DNA from: Bacillus sp. FJAT-50079
Lineage (GTDB): Bacteria > Bacillota > Bacilli > Bacillales > Bacillaceae_C
Direction of reading: 5' to 3'
NCBI RefSeq assembly: GCF_018343515.1
Contig: NZ_JAGYPD010000006.1
Coordinates: forward strand, 349,986 to 413,985
DNA length: 64,000 nt
Position 1 is the stretch's first letter; every line of letters starts with the position of its first letter. A model generated the notes under the pieces. That model had not been told where the DNA came from. It saw only the letters and a program-made list of their open reading frames with translations, and did no database searches. Positions 25,879 through 33,549 of the stretch are shown piece by piece. A program made the position numbers and the translations under genes.

Positions 25879-27055
25879 ACTTCACTCTTTACAAACAAAG
25901 ATCATTCATTATTCAACAAAAATAGATGAGGATACAGGTTCAGTTAATGTTCCACTCTATTTATCATCTACGTTCCATCAATTTGACTTTGATCAATATG
26001 GAAAATATGATTACAGCCGATCACAGAATCCGACACGAGAAGTGTTGGAAGAAGCAATTGCAAAACTTGAAAATGGCAAATGCGGATTTGCCTTTTCATC
26101 TGGGATGGCAGCTATTTCAACAGCATTTTTAATATTATCACAGCATGATCATGTATTAATTTCACGCGATGTGTATGGTGGAACATATCGAATCGTAACC
26201 CAAGTGTTAACACGCTTTGGGATTGATTATAGTTTTGTTGATACAACTGATCTTGACCAAGTAGCTAAAGCCATCCAGCCAAATACAAAAGTCATTTACA
26301 TCGAAACGCCTTCAAATCCAACGTTAAACATTACGGATATTGCCGCGATTGCCAAATTGGCAAAAGCAAATGGCTGTCTGACTTTTGTAGATAATACATT
26401 TATGACACCTGCTTTACAGCGGCCTTTGGAACTTGGTGCTGATCTTGTCCTGCATAGTGCAACTAAATTTTTAGCGGGGCATAGTGATGTAACAGCCGGG
26501 CTTGCCGTTGCAAAAACAGCTGAACTTGGAAAGAAAATTGGATTTTTGCAAAATACCGTTGGTGGAATTCTAGGAGTTTATGATTCATGGCTTTTATTAA
26601 GAGGAATCAAAACGTTATATGTACGCATGAATGAATCGTCAAGATCTGCCTTGAAAATTTCTACTTATTTACGTGGGCGAGAAGAGGTAGAGCAAGTCTA
26701 TTATCCTGGTTTAGCGGAACATCCAGGTGCAGAAATTCATCGCTATCAATCATCATCACCAGGAGCGGTTCTTTCCTTCTGTCTCCATAGCGAGCATGAA
26801 GCTCGGCAACTTGTAAATCATTTGGAGCTGCCTCTCTTTGCAGTCAGTCTAGGGGCGGTCGAATCCATCTTATCTTATCCAGCTAAAATGTCACATGCCG
26901 CCATGCCGAAGGTAGAAAGGGAAAGACGGGGGATTACAGATGGTTTGCTTCGATTATCAGTTGGTTTGGAAAATCCAGATGATCTCATCAATGACTTGGA
27001 ACAAGCATTTGCAAAAATGAAACAATCATCTCGTTCTATTTTAAAAGGAGTTTGA
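25871..27055 (+). CDS. metC: Cystathionine beta-lyase
   Basis: The 394-residue paralog of MetI has YDYSRSQNPTREVLEEAIAK, FSSGMAA, ETPSNPTLNITD, DNTFMTPALQRPLELG and HSATKFLAGHSD with the PLP lysine. It cleaves cystathionine to homocysteine. The ATG at 25871 lies inside the end of metI (ATGGATAG overlap) with GGGAGG upstream, so translation is coupled. Together with metI it gives the transsulfuration route from cysteine to homocysteine, under SAM control. Confidence 0.93.
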   Translation: MDRLHSLQTKIIHYSTKIDEDTGSVNVPLYLSSTFHQFDFDQYGKYDYSRSQNPTREVLEEAIAKLENGKCGFAFSSGMAAISTAFLILSQHDHVLISRDVYGGTYRIVTQVLTRFGIDYSFVDTTDLDQVAKAIQPNTKVIYIETPSNPTLNITDIAAIAKLAKANGCLTFVDNTFMTPALQRPLELGADLVLHSATKFLAGHSDVTAGLAVAKTAELGKKIGFLQNTVGGILGVYDSWLLLRGIKTLYVRMNESSRSALKISTYLRGREEVEQVYYPGLAEHPGAEIHRYQSSSPGAVLSFCLHSEHEARQLVNHLELPLFAVSLGAVESILSYPAKMSHAAMPKVERERRGITDGLLRLSVGLENPDDLINDLEQAFAKMKQSSRSILKGV

Positions 27056-27063
27056 TCAACAAC

Positions 27064-27104
27064 AATAAGAAAACCGGGCCGCTTTTTGCCCGGTTTTTCT
27101 TATT
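27064..27104. terminator. bidirectional terminator between metC and serC
   Basis: AATAAGAAAACCGGGC pairs with GCCCGGTTTTTCTTATT; both ends carry T-rich tracts on their strands. It serves the converging met and serC units. Confidence 0.9.
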
Positions 27105-28215
27105 AGCTATGTTTATTTTGGAACTGCTTCATAAACTCACTTAATGCTTTACATGCTTCATATGGAACGGCATTGTATGTTGATGCACGGCAGCCTCCAA
27201 CAGAGCGATGACCATTTAAGCCAACAAAGCCTTCATTTTTAGCTTCCGCTAAAAATTTCTTTTCCAGCTCTTCATCAGCAAGACGGAACGTAATATTCAT
27301 CAGTGAACGACTTTCCGCTTCTGCATGACCAGCGAAAAAGCCATTGCTTTGATCGATCACATCGTAAATTAGTTTCGCCTTTTCAATATTATTCTCTTCG
27401 ATCGCAGCAAGCCCACCTGATTGCTCGATCCAGCGTAACACTTCACCAAGCATATAAATCCCGAATGTTGGTGGGGTATTATAAAGTGAATTCGCTTTTA
27501 CATGTGTTTGATAGTTTAACATCGTTGGAATATTCGGATTTGCTTTCTCCAATAAGTCTTTGCGGATGATTACTAATGTCACACCGGAAGGTCCAAGATT
27601 TTTTTGTGCTCCGGCATAAATCATTCCGAACTTACTCACATCAATCGCTTTAGACATAATATCGCTAGACATATCGCCAATTAGTGGAACATCTCCGGTA
27701 TCAGGGAAGTCATTCCACTGTGTGCCATAAATTGTGTTATTGGATGTTAAGTGAACATAGGCATCATCGCTATTAAAGTTTAGTTCATTCAATCCCGGTA
27801 TACGGCGATATTGCTCTTCTTTTGTAGATGCGATTTCATATGGTTCACCAAATAACTTCGCTTCAGCAATTGCTTTTTCTGCCCAAACACCGGTCATGAT
27901 GTATCCGGCTTTTTGCCCCGGCTGTAAAAAGTTTATTGGAATCGCTGAGAACTGAAGACTTGCTCCACCTTGAAGAAAAAGCACTTCATAATCATTAGAA
28001 ATGGAAAATAGTTTTCTCAAGCGAGAAATCGCTTCATTATGTACATTCTCATAAGCCGGGCTTCTATGGCTTAATTCCATAATCGACATTCCTGTTCCTT
28101 TAAAGTTTACAAGCTCCTGTTGAGCTTTTTCAAGGACGGTTAATGGAAGTGCAGAAGGTCCAGCGTTAAAATTGTAAGCACGTTGATCATTTTGTTTCAC
28201 AATACTCATTCCCAT
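27103..28215 (-). CDS. serC: Phosphoserine aminotransferase
   Basis: The 370-residue PLP enzyme has the SerC blocks NFNAGPSALP, GMSIMELSHRSPAYE, LFLQGGASLQF, AGAQKNLGPSG with the PLP lysine, and HRSVGGCRASTYNA near the end. It converts 3-phosphohydroxypyruvate to phosphoserine in serine synthesis and also acts in the vitamin B6 pathway in some bacteria. The start may be the ATG at 28215 or the GTG a few codons in; ribosome sites are weak. A minus-strand TATAAT lies about 25 bases upstream. It stands alone; serA is not in the window. Confidence 0.95.
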   Translation of the reverse strand: MGMSIVKQNDQRAYNFNAGPSALPLTVLEKAQQELVNFKGTGMSIMELSHRSPAYENVHNEAISRLRKLFSISNDYEVLFLQGGASLQFSAIPINFLQPGQKAGYIMTGVWAEKAIAEAKLFGEPYEIASTKEEQYRRIPGLNELNFNSDDAYVHLTSNNTIYGTQWNDFPDTGDVPLIGDMSSDIMSKAIDVSKFGMIYAGAQKNLGPSGVTLVIIRKDLLEKANPNIPTMLNYQTHVKANSLYNTPPTFGIYMLGEVLRWIEQSGGLAAIEENNIEKAKLIYDVIDQSNGFFAGHAEAESRSLMNITFRLADEELEKKFLAEAKNEGFVGLNGHRSVGGCRASTYNAVPYEACKALSEFMKQFQNKHS

Positions 28216-28374
28216 CTTTCGAAAGTATTTATAAATTATACACCATTCCCTTTAAATTTACCTTATTATTTACGCAATCTTCGTATGAAAGAAAAAATTA
28301 ATTCATAAAGGCGTCAATAAAGGAAATGTTGAATGGTATAATCGATGCGAGATCAAAGTAGAAAGGGGAATTTC

Positions 28375-29139
28375 ATGACTGAAAAACAAAAGCAGATTAC
28401 GACATATATGATAAATAAACTTGGAGGAGCAGGCTTTTCATTTTGTATCTTTCTTATGTTTATCTTATTCTCCTCGAATTTTGATCTGTATGAGTTCTCC
28501 GAAGCGATCAAACATCCCCTTTTTTGGGCCGCCTTTTTTGTGTATGGTATCGTCTGCTCGATACTTATCGATATACTCGTATCGAAATTACCGAGTAATC
28601 CGAAATACATAAAAGCTTTCTTGCATGTCTTAGCAGGATTTATTATTTTTCTAGCATTTGGCATCAATATCTTGATGATAATAGCAGGAGCAATCGGTGG
28701 ATTCGCAGCCATCTTATTTTATTTTGGGACATATATATCAGCAAGATCAAAAATAGTAACATCTATTTTTGCATTTCTCATTCCGATCATAGCTTTCATC
28801 ATTATTCAATTTGATTTCACCGTGAAAACAAATTGGAAGGAAGAAAAGGGAACCCATTCTTACGAGGCAAGTTTTGATTATTTTAATGGGGAGCATCGCA
28901 TCCCAATCCGAATGCAGGAAGGAGAAAAAGTAATGGTTTCTCTCCATATTCATAATTTTAATGGGGGAGGTCATGGATATCATGTACGGAATGCAAAGGG
29001 TAAACTCGTAGGGATGGAGCGAAGTGAAGAGGATGAACTCATTTTTCGTGCGGCTGATTCAGGAATATATGAAGTCGTCATCAAAGGCCATGCATTACAA
29101 GGACAGATAGATGCAACATGGCAGGTTGAGGATAGATAG
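28375..29139 (+). CDS. membrane protein with an extracytoplasmic C-terminal domain, unknown function
   Basis: The 254-residue protein has about five membrane helices (residues 10-150), then a soluble beta-rich tail (GTHSYEASFDYFNGEHRIPI, HNFNGGGHGYHV, GIYEVVIKGHALQGQIDATW). The tail resembles carbohydrate-binding or prepeptidase-like sandwich domains in strand pattern, but no motif names it. The ATG at 28375 follows AAAGGGG; the in-frame ATG at 28345 overlaps the site. It is a single gene between serC and the first holin-like toxin locus. Confidence 0.7.
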   Translation: MTEKQKQITTYMINKLGGAGFSFCIFLMFILFSSNFDLYEFSEAIKHPLFWAAFFVYGIVCSILIDILVSKLPSNPKYIKAFLHVLAGFIIFLAFGINILMIIAGAIGGFAAILFYFGTYISARSKIVTSIFAFLIPIIAFIIIQFDFTVKTNWKEEKGTHSYEASFDYFNGEHRIPIRMQEGEKVMVSLHIHNFNGGGHGYHVRNAKGKLVGMERSEEDELIFRAADSGIYEVVIKGHALQGQIDATWQVEDR

Positions 29140-29172
29140 GAATATAGTCATGTTTTTCAAATAAACACAAAG

Positions 29173-29205
29173 GAACGTGTGTTCTATTTCGCGAGATGAT
29201 ATAAT
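29173..29205 (+). promoter_or_regulatory. LexA/DinR-type box over the toxin promoter, copy 1
   Basis: GAACGTGTGTTC (29173-29184) fits the Bacillus LexA/DinR core GAACRNRYGTTY at every position. A TATAAT -10 with extended TGA lies at 29200-29205; a 17-base spacer puts the -35 at 29177-29182, inside the box. The predicted start is near 29212. Confidence 0.75.
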
Positions 29206-29274
29206 GGTAGAAGCAATAGATTTGATGCTCTCAAGGGTGGTCGGCACATCCCCAAGTGAGAGGGGGTGAGGCTG

Positions 29275-29358
29275 TTGACAGTTTTTCAAGCATGCATGTT
29301 TGCGATTTCCTTTGCAAGCTTAATCATTGCTGTCCTGTCATTTAACAATAAAAAATAA
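29275..29358 (+). CDS. putative holin-like type I toxin, copy 1
   Basis: A 27-codon frame starts at TTG (29275) eight bases after GAGGGGG and ends at a TAA at 29356. The peptide is one hydrophobic helix beginning TVFQACMFAISF and ending with a lysine pair after VLSFNN, the pattern of the putative holin-like toxin family related to BsrG/TxpA. Such peptides depolarise or disturb the membrane. The TTG is favoured over upstream codons because it alone is shared with the copy at 40526. An antisense RNA and 5'/3' pairing are predicted around it. Confidence 0.82.
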   Translation: MTVFQACMFAISFASLIIAVLSFNNKK

Positions 29359-29478
29359 TCCACCCTTGAGTTTGGACGCTCGAGTGGATTACTTTCCCAA
29401 AGAGTGCCGACCCTAGATGGGAGTCGACTATTGCTTGACCGCTTCGATGCGTGAACATCGGAGCGGTTTTTTTATGTT
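29345..29478 (-). ncRNA. predicted antisense RNA antitoxin, copy 1
   Basis: On the minus strand a promoter reads TTTCCA (29513-29508), 17 bases, TATACT (29490-29485). Downstream, TAATCCAC and GTGGATTA form a hairpin followed by TTTTTTATT at about 29356-29345. The predicted RNA of about 130 bases is complementary to the 3' part of the toxin mRNA, including its terminator and last codons, as in txpA/ratA and bsrG/SR4. Confidence 0.6.
29439..29475 (+). terminator. terminator of the toxin mRNA, copy 1
   Basis: CCGCTTCGATG pairs with CATCGGAGCGG around GTGAA-like loop bases, then seven T. In copy 2 the same stem carries a compensating C:G to T:A change. Confidence 0.9.
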
Positions 29479-29540
29479 ACGATTAGTATACATCAAAAGA
29501 GTTGAATTGGAAAATGAAAAAAGGATTAACTTTTGTATGG

Positions 29541-29602
29541 TTGACAGCTAATGTCCATCATGATATATTTATCTTGAATTAAGAATAAGTTGATTCAAGA
29601 TA
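29541..29602 (+). promoter_or_regulatory. promoter and MhqR-like operator of the dioxygenase gene
   Basis: TTGACA (29541), a 17-base spacer and TATATT (29564) form a strong promoter. Directly after it, TATCTTGAAT (29570-29579) and ATTCAAGATA (29593-29602) form a perfect ten-pair inverted repeat with a 13-base spacer. The halves resemble the MhqR box half TATCTCGAAT. This placement fits repression. Confidence 0.8.
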
Positions 29603-29666
29603 ATTTCTATGATTTATCAAAATGGCTATAATAAACGAAAATGGAAATTAATCAGGAGGCTTTTAA

Positions 29667-30644
29667 ATGAACGAATTAAAAGGACTGCATCACGTAACGG
29701 CGATAACTAGTAGTGCGGAAAAAAACTATGAATTTTTCACCTATGTTTTAGGGATGCGCCTCGTTAAAAAAACAGTAAACCAAGACGATATTCAAACATA
29801 TCATTTGTTTTTTGCAGACGATGAAGGAAATGCTGGAACCGATATGACGTTTTTTGATTTTCCAGGCATTCCTAAAGGAGTACATGGAACAAATGAAATT
29901 TACAAAACGTCATTTCGGGTACCTAGTGATATAGCATTGGATTACTGGGTGAAACGCTTTGAGCGATTGGATGTACAACATAGTGGAATCAAAGAACAAT
30001 TTGGCAAAAAAACACTTTCTTTCGTTGATTTTGATGATCAACACTATCAGCTCATTTCAGATGAAAACAATCAAGGGGTTGCTTCCGGTATTCCTTGGCA
30101 AAAAGGACCGATCCCATTGGAATTTGCGATTACAGGATTAGGACCAATCTTTGTCCGTATTGCTGATTTTCACTATTTTAAAGAAATGTTGGAAAAAGTT
30201 TTATTATGTAAGGAAATCGGACAAGAAGGACCGTTTTATTTATTTGAAATGGGAGAAGGGGGAAATGGAGCACAAATCGTTGTCGAGCATAATACTGTTT
30301 TACCACCAAGCCGCCAAGGCTACGGCACAGTGCATCACGCAGCCTTTCGCGTTGATGATCGTTCAGTTCTTGATGAATGGACGAATCATATAGAAGGTTT
30401 TGGTTTCCAAACATCCGGTTTTGTTGATCGCTTCTTTTTCGGTTCTCTATATGCGAGAGTTGCCCCACAAATTCTATTTGAATTTGCGACAGATGGTCCC
30501 GGATTTATGGGGGACGAACCGTATGAAACACTTGGAGAAAAATTATCGCTCCCGCCATTTTTAGAACCAAAACGTGAGCAAATTGAAAAAATGGTGCGAC
30601 CAATTGATACAGTAAGAAGTACAAAGGAATTTGTAAAAGAATAA
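29667..30644 (+). CDS. Ring-cleaving dioxygenase (VOC family), MhqA/MhqO-like
   Basis: The 325-residue protein has two VOC modules: LKGLHHVTAITSSAEKNYEF with a metal histidine at the start and GTVHHAAFRVDD near residue 215, plus FEFATDGPGFMGDEP near the C-terminus. In B. subtilis MhqA, MhqE and MhqO are thiol-dependent or hydroquinone-related dioxygenases induced by quinones through MhqR. The operator-like repeat upstream supports the same control. The ATG at 29667 follows AGGAGG. No azoreductase or mhqN/P partner is adjacent. Confidence 0.88.
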   Translation: MNELKGLHHVTAITSSAEKNYEFFTYVLGMRLVKKTVNQDDIQTYHLFFADDEGNAGTDMTFFDFPGIPKGVHGTNEIYKTSFRVPSDIALDYWVKRFERLDVQHSGIKEQFGKKTLSFVDFDDQHYQLISDENNQGVASGIPWQKGPIPLEFAITGLGPIFVRIADFHYFKEMLEKVLLCKEIGQEGPFYLFEMGEGGNGAQIVVEHNTVLPPSRQGYGTVHHAAFRVDDRSVLDEWTNHIEGFGFQTSGFVDRFFFGSLYARVAPQILFEFATDGPGFMGDEPYETLGEKLSLPPFLEPKREQIEKMVRPIDTVRSTKEFVKE

Positions 30645-30694
30645 AGGCGAAACGGGGCTGTCTAGAAGGTAATACTAATTTTTGTGTAAACATC

Positions 30695-31440
30695 ATGCGC
30701 TCGAATGACCTTATTGGTGATTTTTAATCGGCAAGGGTAAATCGAACATGTTTCGAATGCCCCTATCGGATGGGTTTAATCGGCAAGGGTAAATCGAACA
30801 TGTTTCGAATGCCCCTACCGGGTGGGTTTAATCGGCAAGGGTAAATCGAACATGTTTCGAATGCCCCTATCGGATGGGTTTAATCGGCAAGGGTAAATCG
30901 AACATGTTTCGAATGCCCTACCGGGTGGGTTTAATCGGCAAGGGTAAATGGAACGCGTATCGAATGCCCCTACCGGGTGGGTTTAATCGGCAAGGGTAAA
31001 TCGAACATGTTTCGAATGCCCCTATCGGATGGGTTTAATCGGCAAGGGTAAATCGAGCGTGTATCGAATGCCCCTATCGGGTGGGTTTAATCGATGAGGG
31101 TAAATCGAACATGTATCGAATGCCCCTATCGGATGGGTTTAATCGGCAAGGGTAAATCGAACATGTTTCGAATGCCCCTATCGGATGGGTTTAATCGGCA
31201 AGGGTAAATCGAACATGTATCGAATGCCCCTATCGGATGGGTTTAATCGGCGAGGGTAAATGGGACGCGTATCGAATGCCCCTATCGGATGGGTTTAATC
31301 GATGAGGGTCAATCGAACATGTTTCGAATGCCCCTATCGGATGGGTTTAATCGATGAGGGTAAATCGAGCGTGTATCGATTTACCTTATTGGTGATTTTT
31401 TACTGGCAAGGGTCAATCGGATGAAGTTCGATTGACCAAA
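30695..31440. repeat. 52-bp tandem repeat array (about 13 units)
   Basis: Units start at 30726, 30778, 30830, 30882, 30933 and then every 52 bases to 31349; unit 4 lacks one base. The consensus begins AATCGGCAAGGGTAAATCGA and ends CCCCTATCGGATGGGTTT. Each unit carries an inverted TCGAA/TTCGA. Variants recur (GAGCGTGTATCGA, GGAACGCGTATCGA, AATCGATGAGGGT). Both ends pass into a divergent half-unit with CCTTATTGGTGATTTTT. The unit is not a multiple of three and has no spacers, so it is neither coding nor CRISPR. Confidence 0.95.
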
Positions 31441-31489
31441 ATGTCGTAAATATGTGATCAGAAGGAAATGGATAAACTACCTGTGCATA

Positions 31490-31543
31490 AGGGGCTGCCC
31501 AGAGGTCAAACTTTTATTGACTTCTAGGACGCCCCGTTTTTTT
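31490..31543 (+). terminator. rho-independent terminator after the repeat array
   Basis: GGGGC...AGAGGTCAA pairs with TTGACTTCT...GCCCC, followed by GTTTTTTT. It ends whatever transcript crosses the array. Confidence 0.8.
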
Positions 31544-31627
31544 GTCTACCGTAAATACCTAACCTGTAATGATTTTATCTTAATCGAGGAATAATAAGCA
31601 CATCGCTGTAAAAATGGAGGTTGTATC

Positions 31628-32431
31628 ATGCCAGAATTACCGGAAATGGAGACATATAAATCTGCTCTGCAGCAAATGCTCGTTGGACACCCGATAACCA
31701 ATGTGACAATTAATCGCGCGAAATCAATCAATGAGCAAGCCGATGATTTTATCAATCATGTAAAAAGCCAGACGATTAAAGCGATCGATAGAAGGGCTAA
31801 ATATTTAATCTTTCATCTGCAAAACGGGTCCTGTTTACTGCTGCATTTGATGCTTGGCGGCTGGATGTTTTATGGAGCGGCAGCGGACAAACCCAATCGT
31901 ACCGTGCAAGTACAACTTACTTTCGGGAAACATCATCTTTATTTTATCGGACTGCGACTTGGCTATTTGCATCTTTTATCGCCAGACAAGTTACATAAAG
32001 AATTTCAAGATATCGGTCCAGAGCCGCTTGCTGAGAATTTTACAATCGACGCCTTTTTCGAAACAATGAAACATAAAAGGGGAGGAATTAAAACAACGCT
32101 TATTAACCAGTCCGTTCTTGCTGGTATTGGCAATCGCTATTCAGATGAAATTCTATGGCAAGCACAATTGCTTCCACTTAGAAAAATGAGTGATTTAAAC
32201 GAAGCTGAGCATGTTCGCCTTTATGAATCGATTCGCTTTATTTTACAGCGGGGCATCGAAAAGGGGGGATATATGGATGAACCTCTTTTCAAAGACGATC
32301 ATCATACAGGTAAATATGATATGTATGTTCATGATCGTGAGGGAAAGGCATGTAAGCGATGTGGACATCCGATAATAAAAATCGATATTGCTACACGGAA
32401 AACGTATTATTGCCAAGCTTGTCAGCATTAG
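31628..32431 (+). CDS. Formamidopyrimidine-DNA glycosylase family protein (Fpg/Nei-like)
   Basis: The 267-residue protein starts MPELPEMETYK with the catalytic Pro2 and Glu3 of Fpg, has the helix-two-turn-helix segment (NQSVLAGIGNRYSDEILW) and a C-terminal zinc finger (CKRCGHPI...YYCQACQH). It differs from housekeeping MutM in the HLMLGG loop and ATRKTYYC before the last cysteine pair, so it may be a second paralog with another lesion preference. It is bifunctional glycosylase/lyase by family. An AP endonuclease gene follows at 22 bases, forming a base excision repair pair. Confidence 0.9.
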   Translation: MPELPEMETYKSALQQMLVGHPITNVTINRAKSINEQADDFINHVKSQTIKAIDRRAKYLIFHLQNGSCLLLHLMLGGWMFYGAAADKPNRTVQVQLTFGKHHLYFIGLRLGYLHLLSPDKLHKEFQDIGPEPLAENFTIDAFFETMKHKRGGIKTTLINQSVLAGIGNRYSDEILWQAQLLPLRKMSDLNEAEHVRLYESIRFILQRGIEKGGYMDEPLFKDDHHTGKYDMYVHDREGKACKRCGHPIIKIDIATRKTYYCQACQH

Positions 32432-32453
32432 ACATAGGATGAGGAGAATGGAT

Positions 32454-33296
32454 ATGAAATTCGGTGGTCATCTTTCCATAAAAGACGGATATTTTGGCGC
32501 TGCCAAACGAGCACTCGCAATAAATGCTGCTGCTTTTCAATATTTCCCTAAAAATCCGAAAAGCTTGGTAATGAAGGCGTTTAATAAAGAGGATGCACGC
32601 AAATGCAAGGAATTTTGTGAAGCAAACAAACTGATCTCTGTTAGCCATTCCCCTTATCCAACGACATTGACTCCTTTGACCAAAAAAAGAAGAAACGAAG
32701 TAATTGCTTCTTTATTAAACGATTTAGAGATCGCTGAAGCATGTGGCTCAATTGGTGTTGTCGTTCATTTTGGCAAACAGATTAGTCGAACAAATCCGCT
32801 TGCAAGCTATCAACTCATCATCGAGATGTTGAATGAAATTCTTCAAAGTTGGAGTGGAGAAGCGAAAATATTGTTAGAAAATAATGCCGGATTACCAGGA
32901 TCGATCGGAACAACATTAGAAGAGCTCACACAAGTACGTAAATTATGTTCATATCCTGAAAAAATTGGATTTTGCTTTGATACCTGTCATGCATTTTCCT
33001 CAGGGGTATGGGATGGGGAAAATTGGAAAATTCTACTTGAAAAAGGGCTGAAGCTCGGCTATTTTGCTGAATTAAAATTGGTTCATTTGAATAATTCTAA
33101 ATACGAAACGCGCTCTGGAAAGGATCGGCATGCTCCGATTTTTGGCCATGGATATATAAGAGAAGGACAATTTGATCATATTATGAAAACAAGTCAGCTG
33201 ATTGACATCCCGTTTATTTTGGAAACACCGAAAGAAGAGATCCCTCGAGAAGAGGAAATCAATCAACTGCTAACAAGGTGGGGCGGACAGAAGTGA
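32454..33296 (+). CDS. nfo: Endonuclease IV-like AP endonuclease
   Basis: The 280-residue TIM-barrel protein starts MKFGGHLSIKDGYFGAAKRA and shows the family-2 AP endonuclease ligands: SHSPY, VVHFGKQ, LLENNAG, GFCFDTCHAFSSG, HLNNSKYETRSGKDRHAPIFGHG and a C-terminal LETPKEE. It cuts DNA at abasic sites. The ATG at 32454 is seven bases after GAGGAG. It is cotranscribed with the Fpg-like glycosylase that creates its substrate. Sequence style is slightly divergent from housekeeping Nfo (FGGH for IGSH), so it may be an accessory copy. Confidence 0.88.
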   Translation: MKFGGHLSIKDGYFGAAKRALAINAAAFQYFPKNPKSLVMKAFNKEDARKCKEFCEANKLISVSHSPYPTTLTPLTKKRRNEVIASLLNDLEIAEACGSIGVVVHFGKQISRTNPLASYQLIIEMLNEILQSWSGEAKILLENNAGLPGSIGTTLEELTQVRKLCSYPEKIGFCFDTCHAFSSGVWDGENWKILLEKGLKLGYFAELKLVHLNNSKYETRSGKDRHAPIFGHGYIREGQFDHIMKTSQLIDIPFILETPKEEIPREEEINQLLTRWGGQK

Positions 33297-33473
33297 AACA
33301 TCGCAAATACCCGTATTTATTAAATAGATGAAACGTACAAAGGTTCTATTCGTAATCGAACTTATACTTATTCAATCACTTGAATCCAAAACAATGGATC
33401 AAGTTCTAGTGAAGAAAAGGAGAAAAAAACCGATTTTATTTTAAAAAATGGTGGAAATATTCTTTTAGGCTGT

Positions 33474-33479
33474 TATAAT
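33474..33479 (+). promoter_or_regulatory. -10 element upstream of the RpiR regulator
   Basis: TATAAT with an extended TGT lies about 70 bases before the start codon. The -35 is weak (TGGAAA at a 16-base distance). The rest of the 33297-33549 gap shows no feature. Confidence 0.5.
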
Positions 33480-33549
33480 CAAAATATCAATTGAGTTTTC
33501 TCCCAATAGACAAAAGCGAGATCATACAGCGAAAGGAGAAAGAGTCATT

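Noticed and set aside
30695..31440. CRISPR array
   Set aside because: Repeats abut one another as full 52-bp units; there are no unique spacers and no cas genes in the window.
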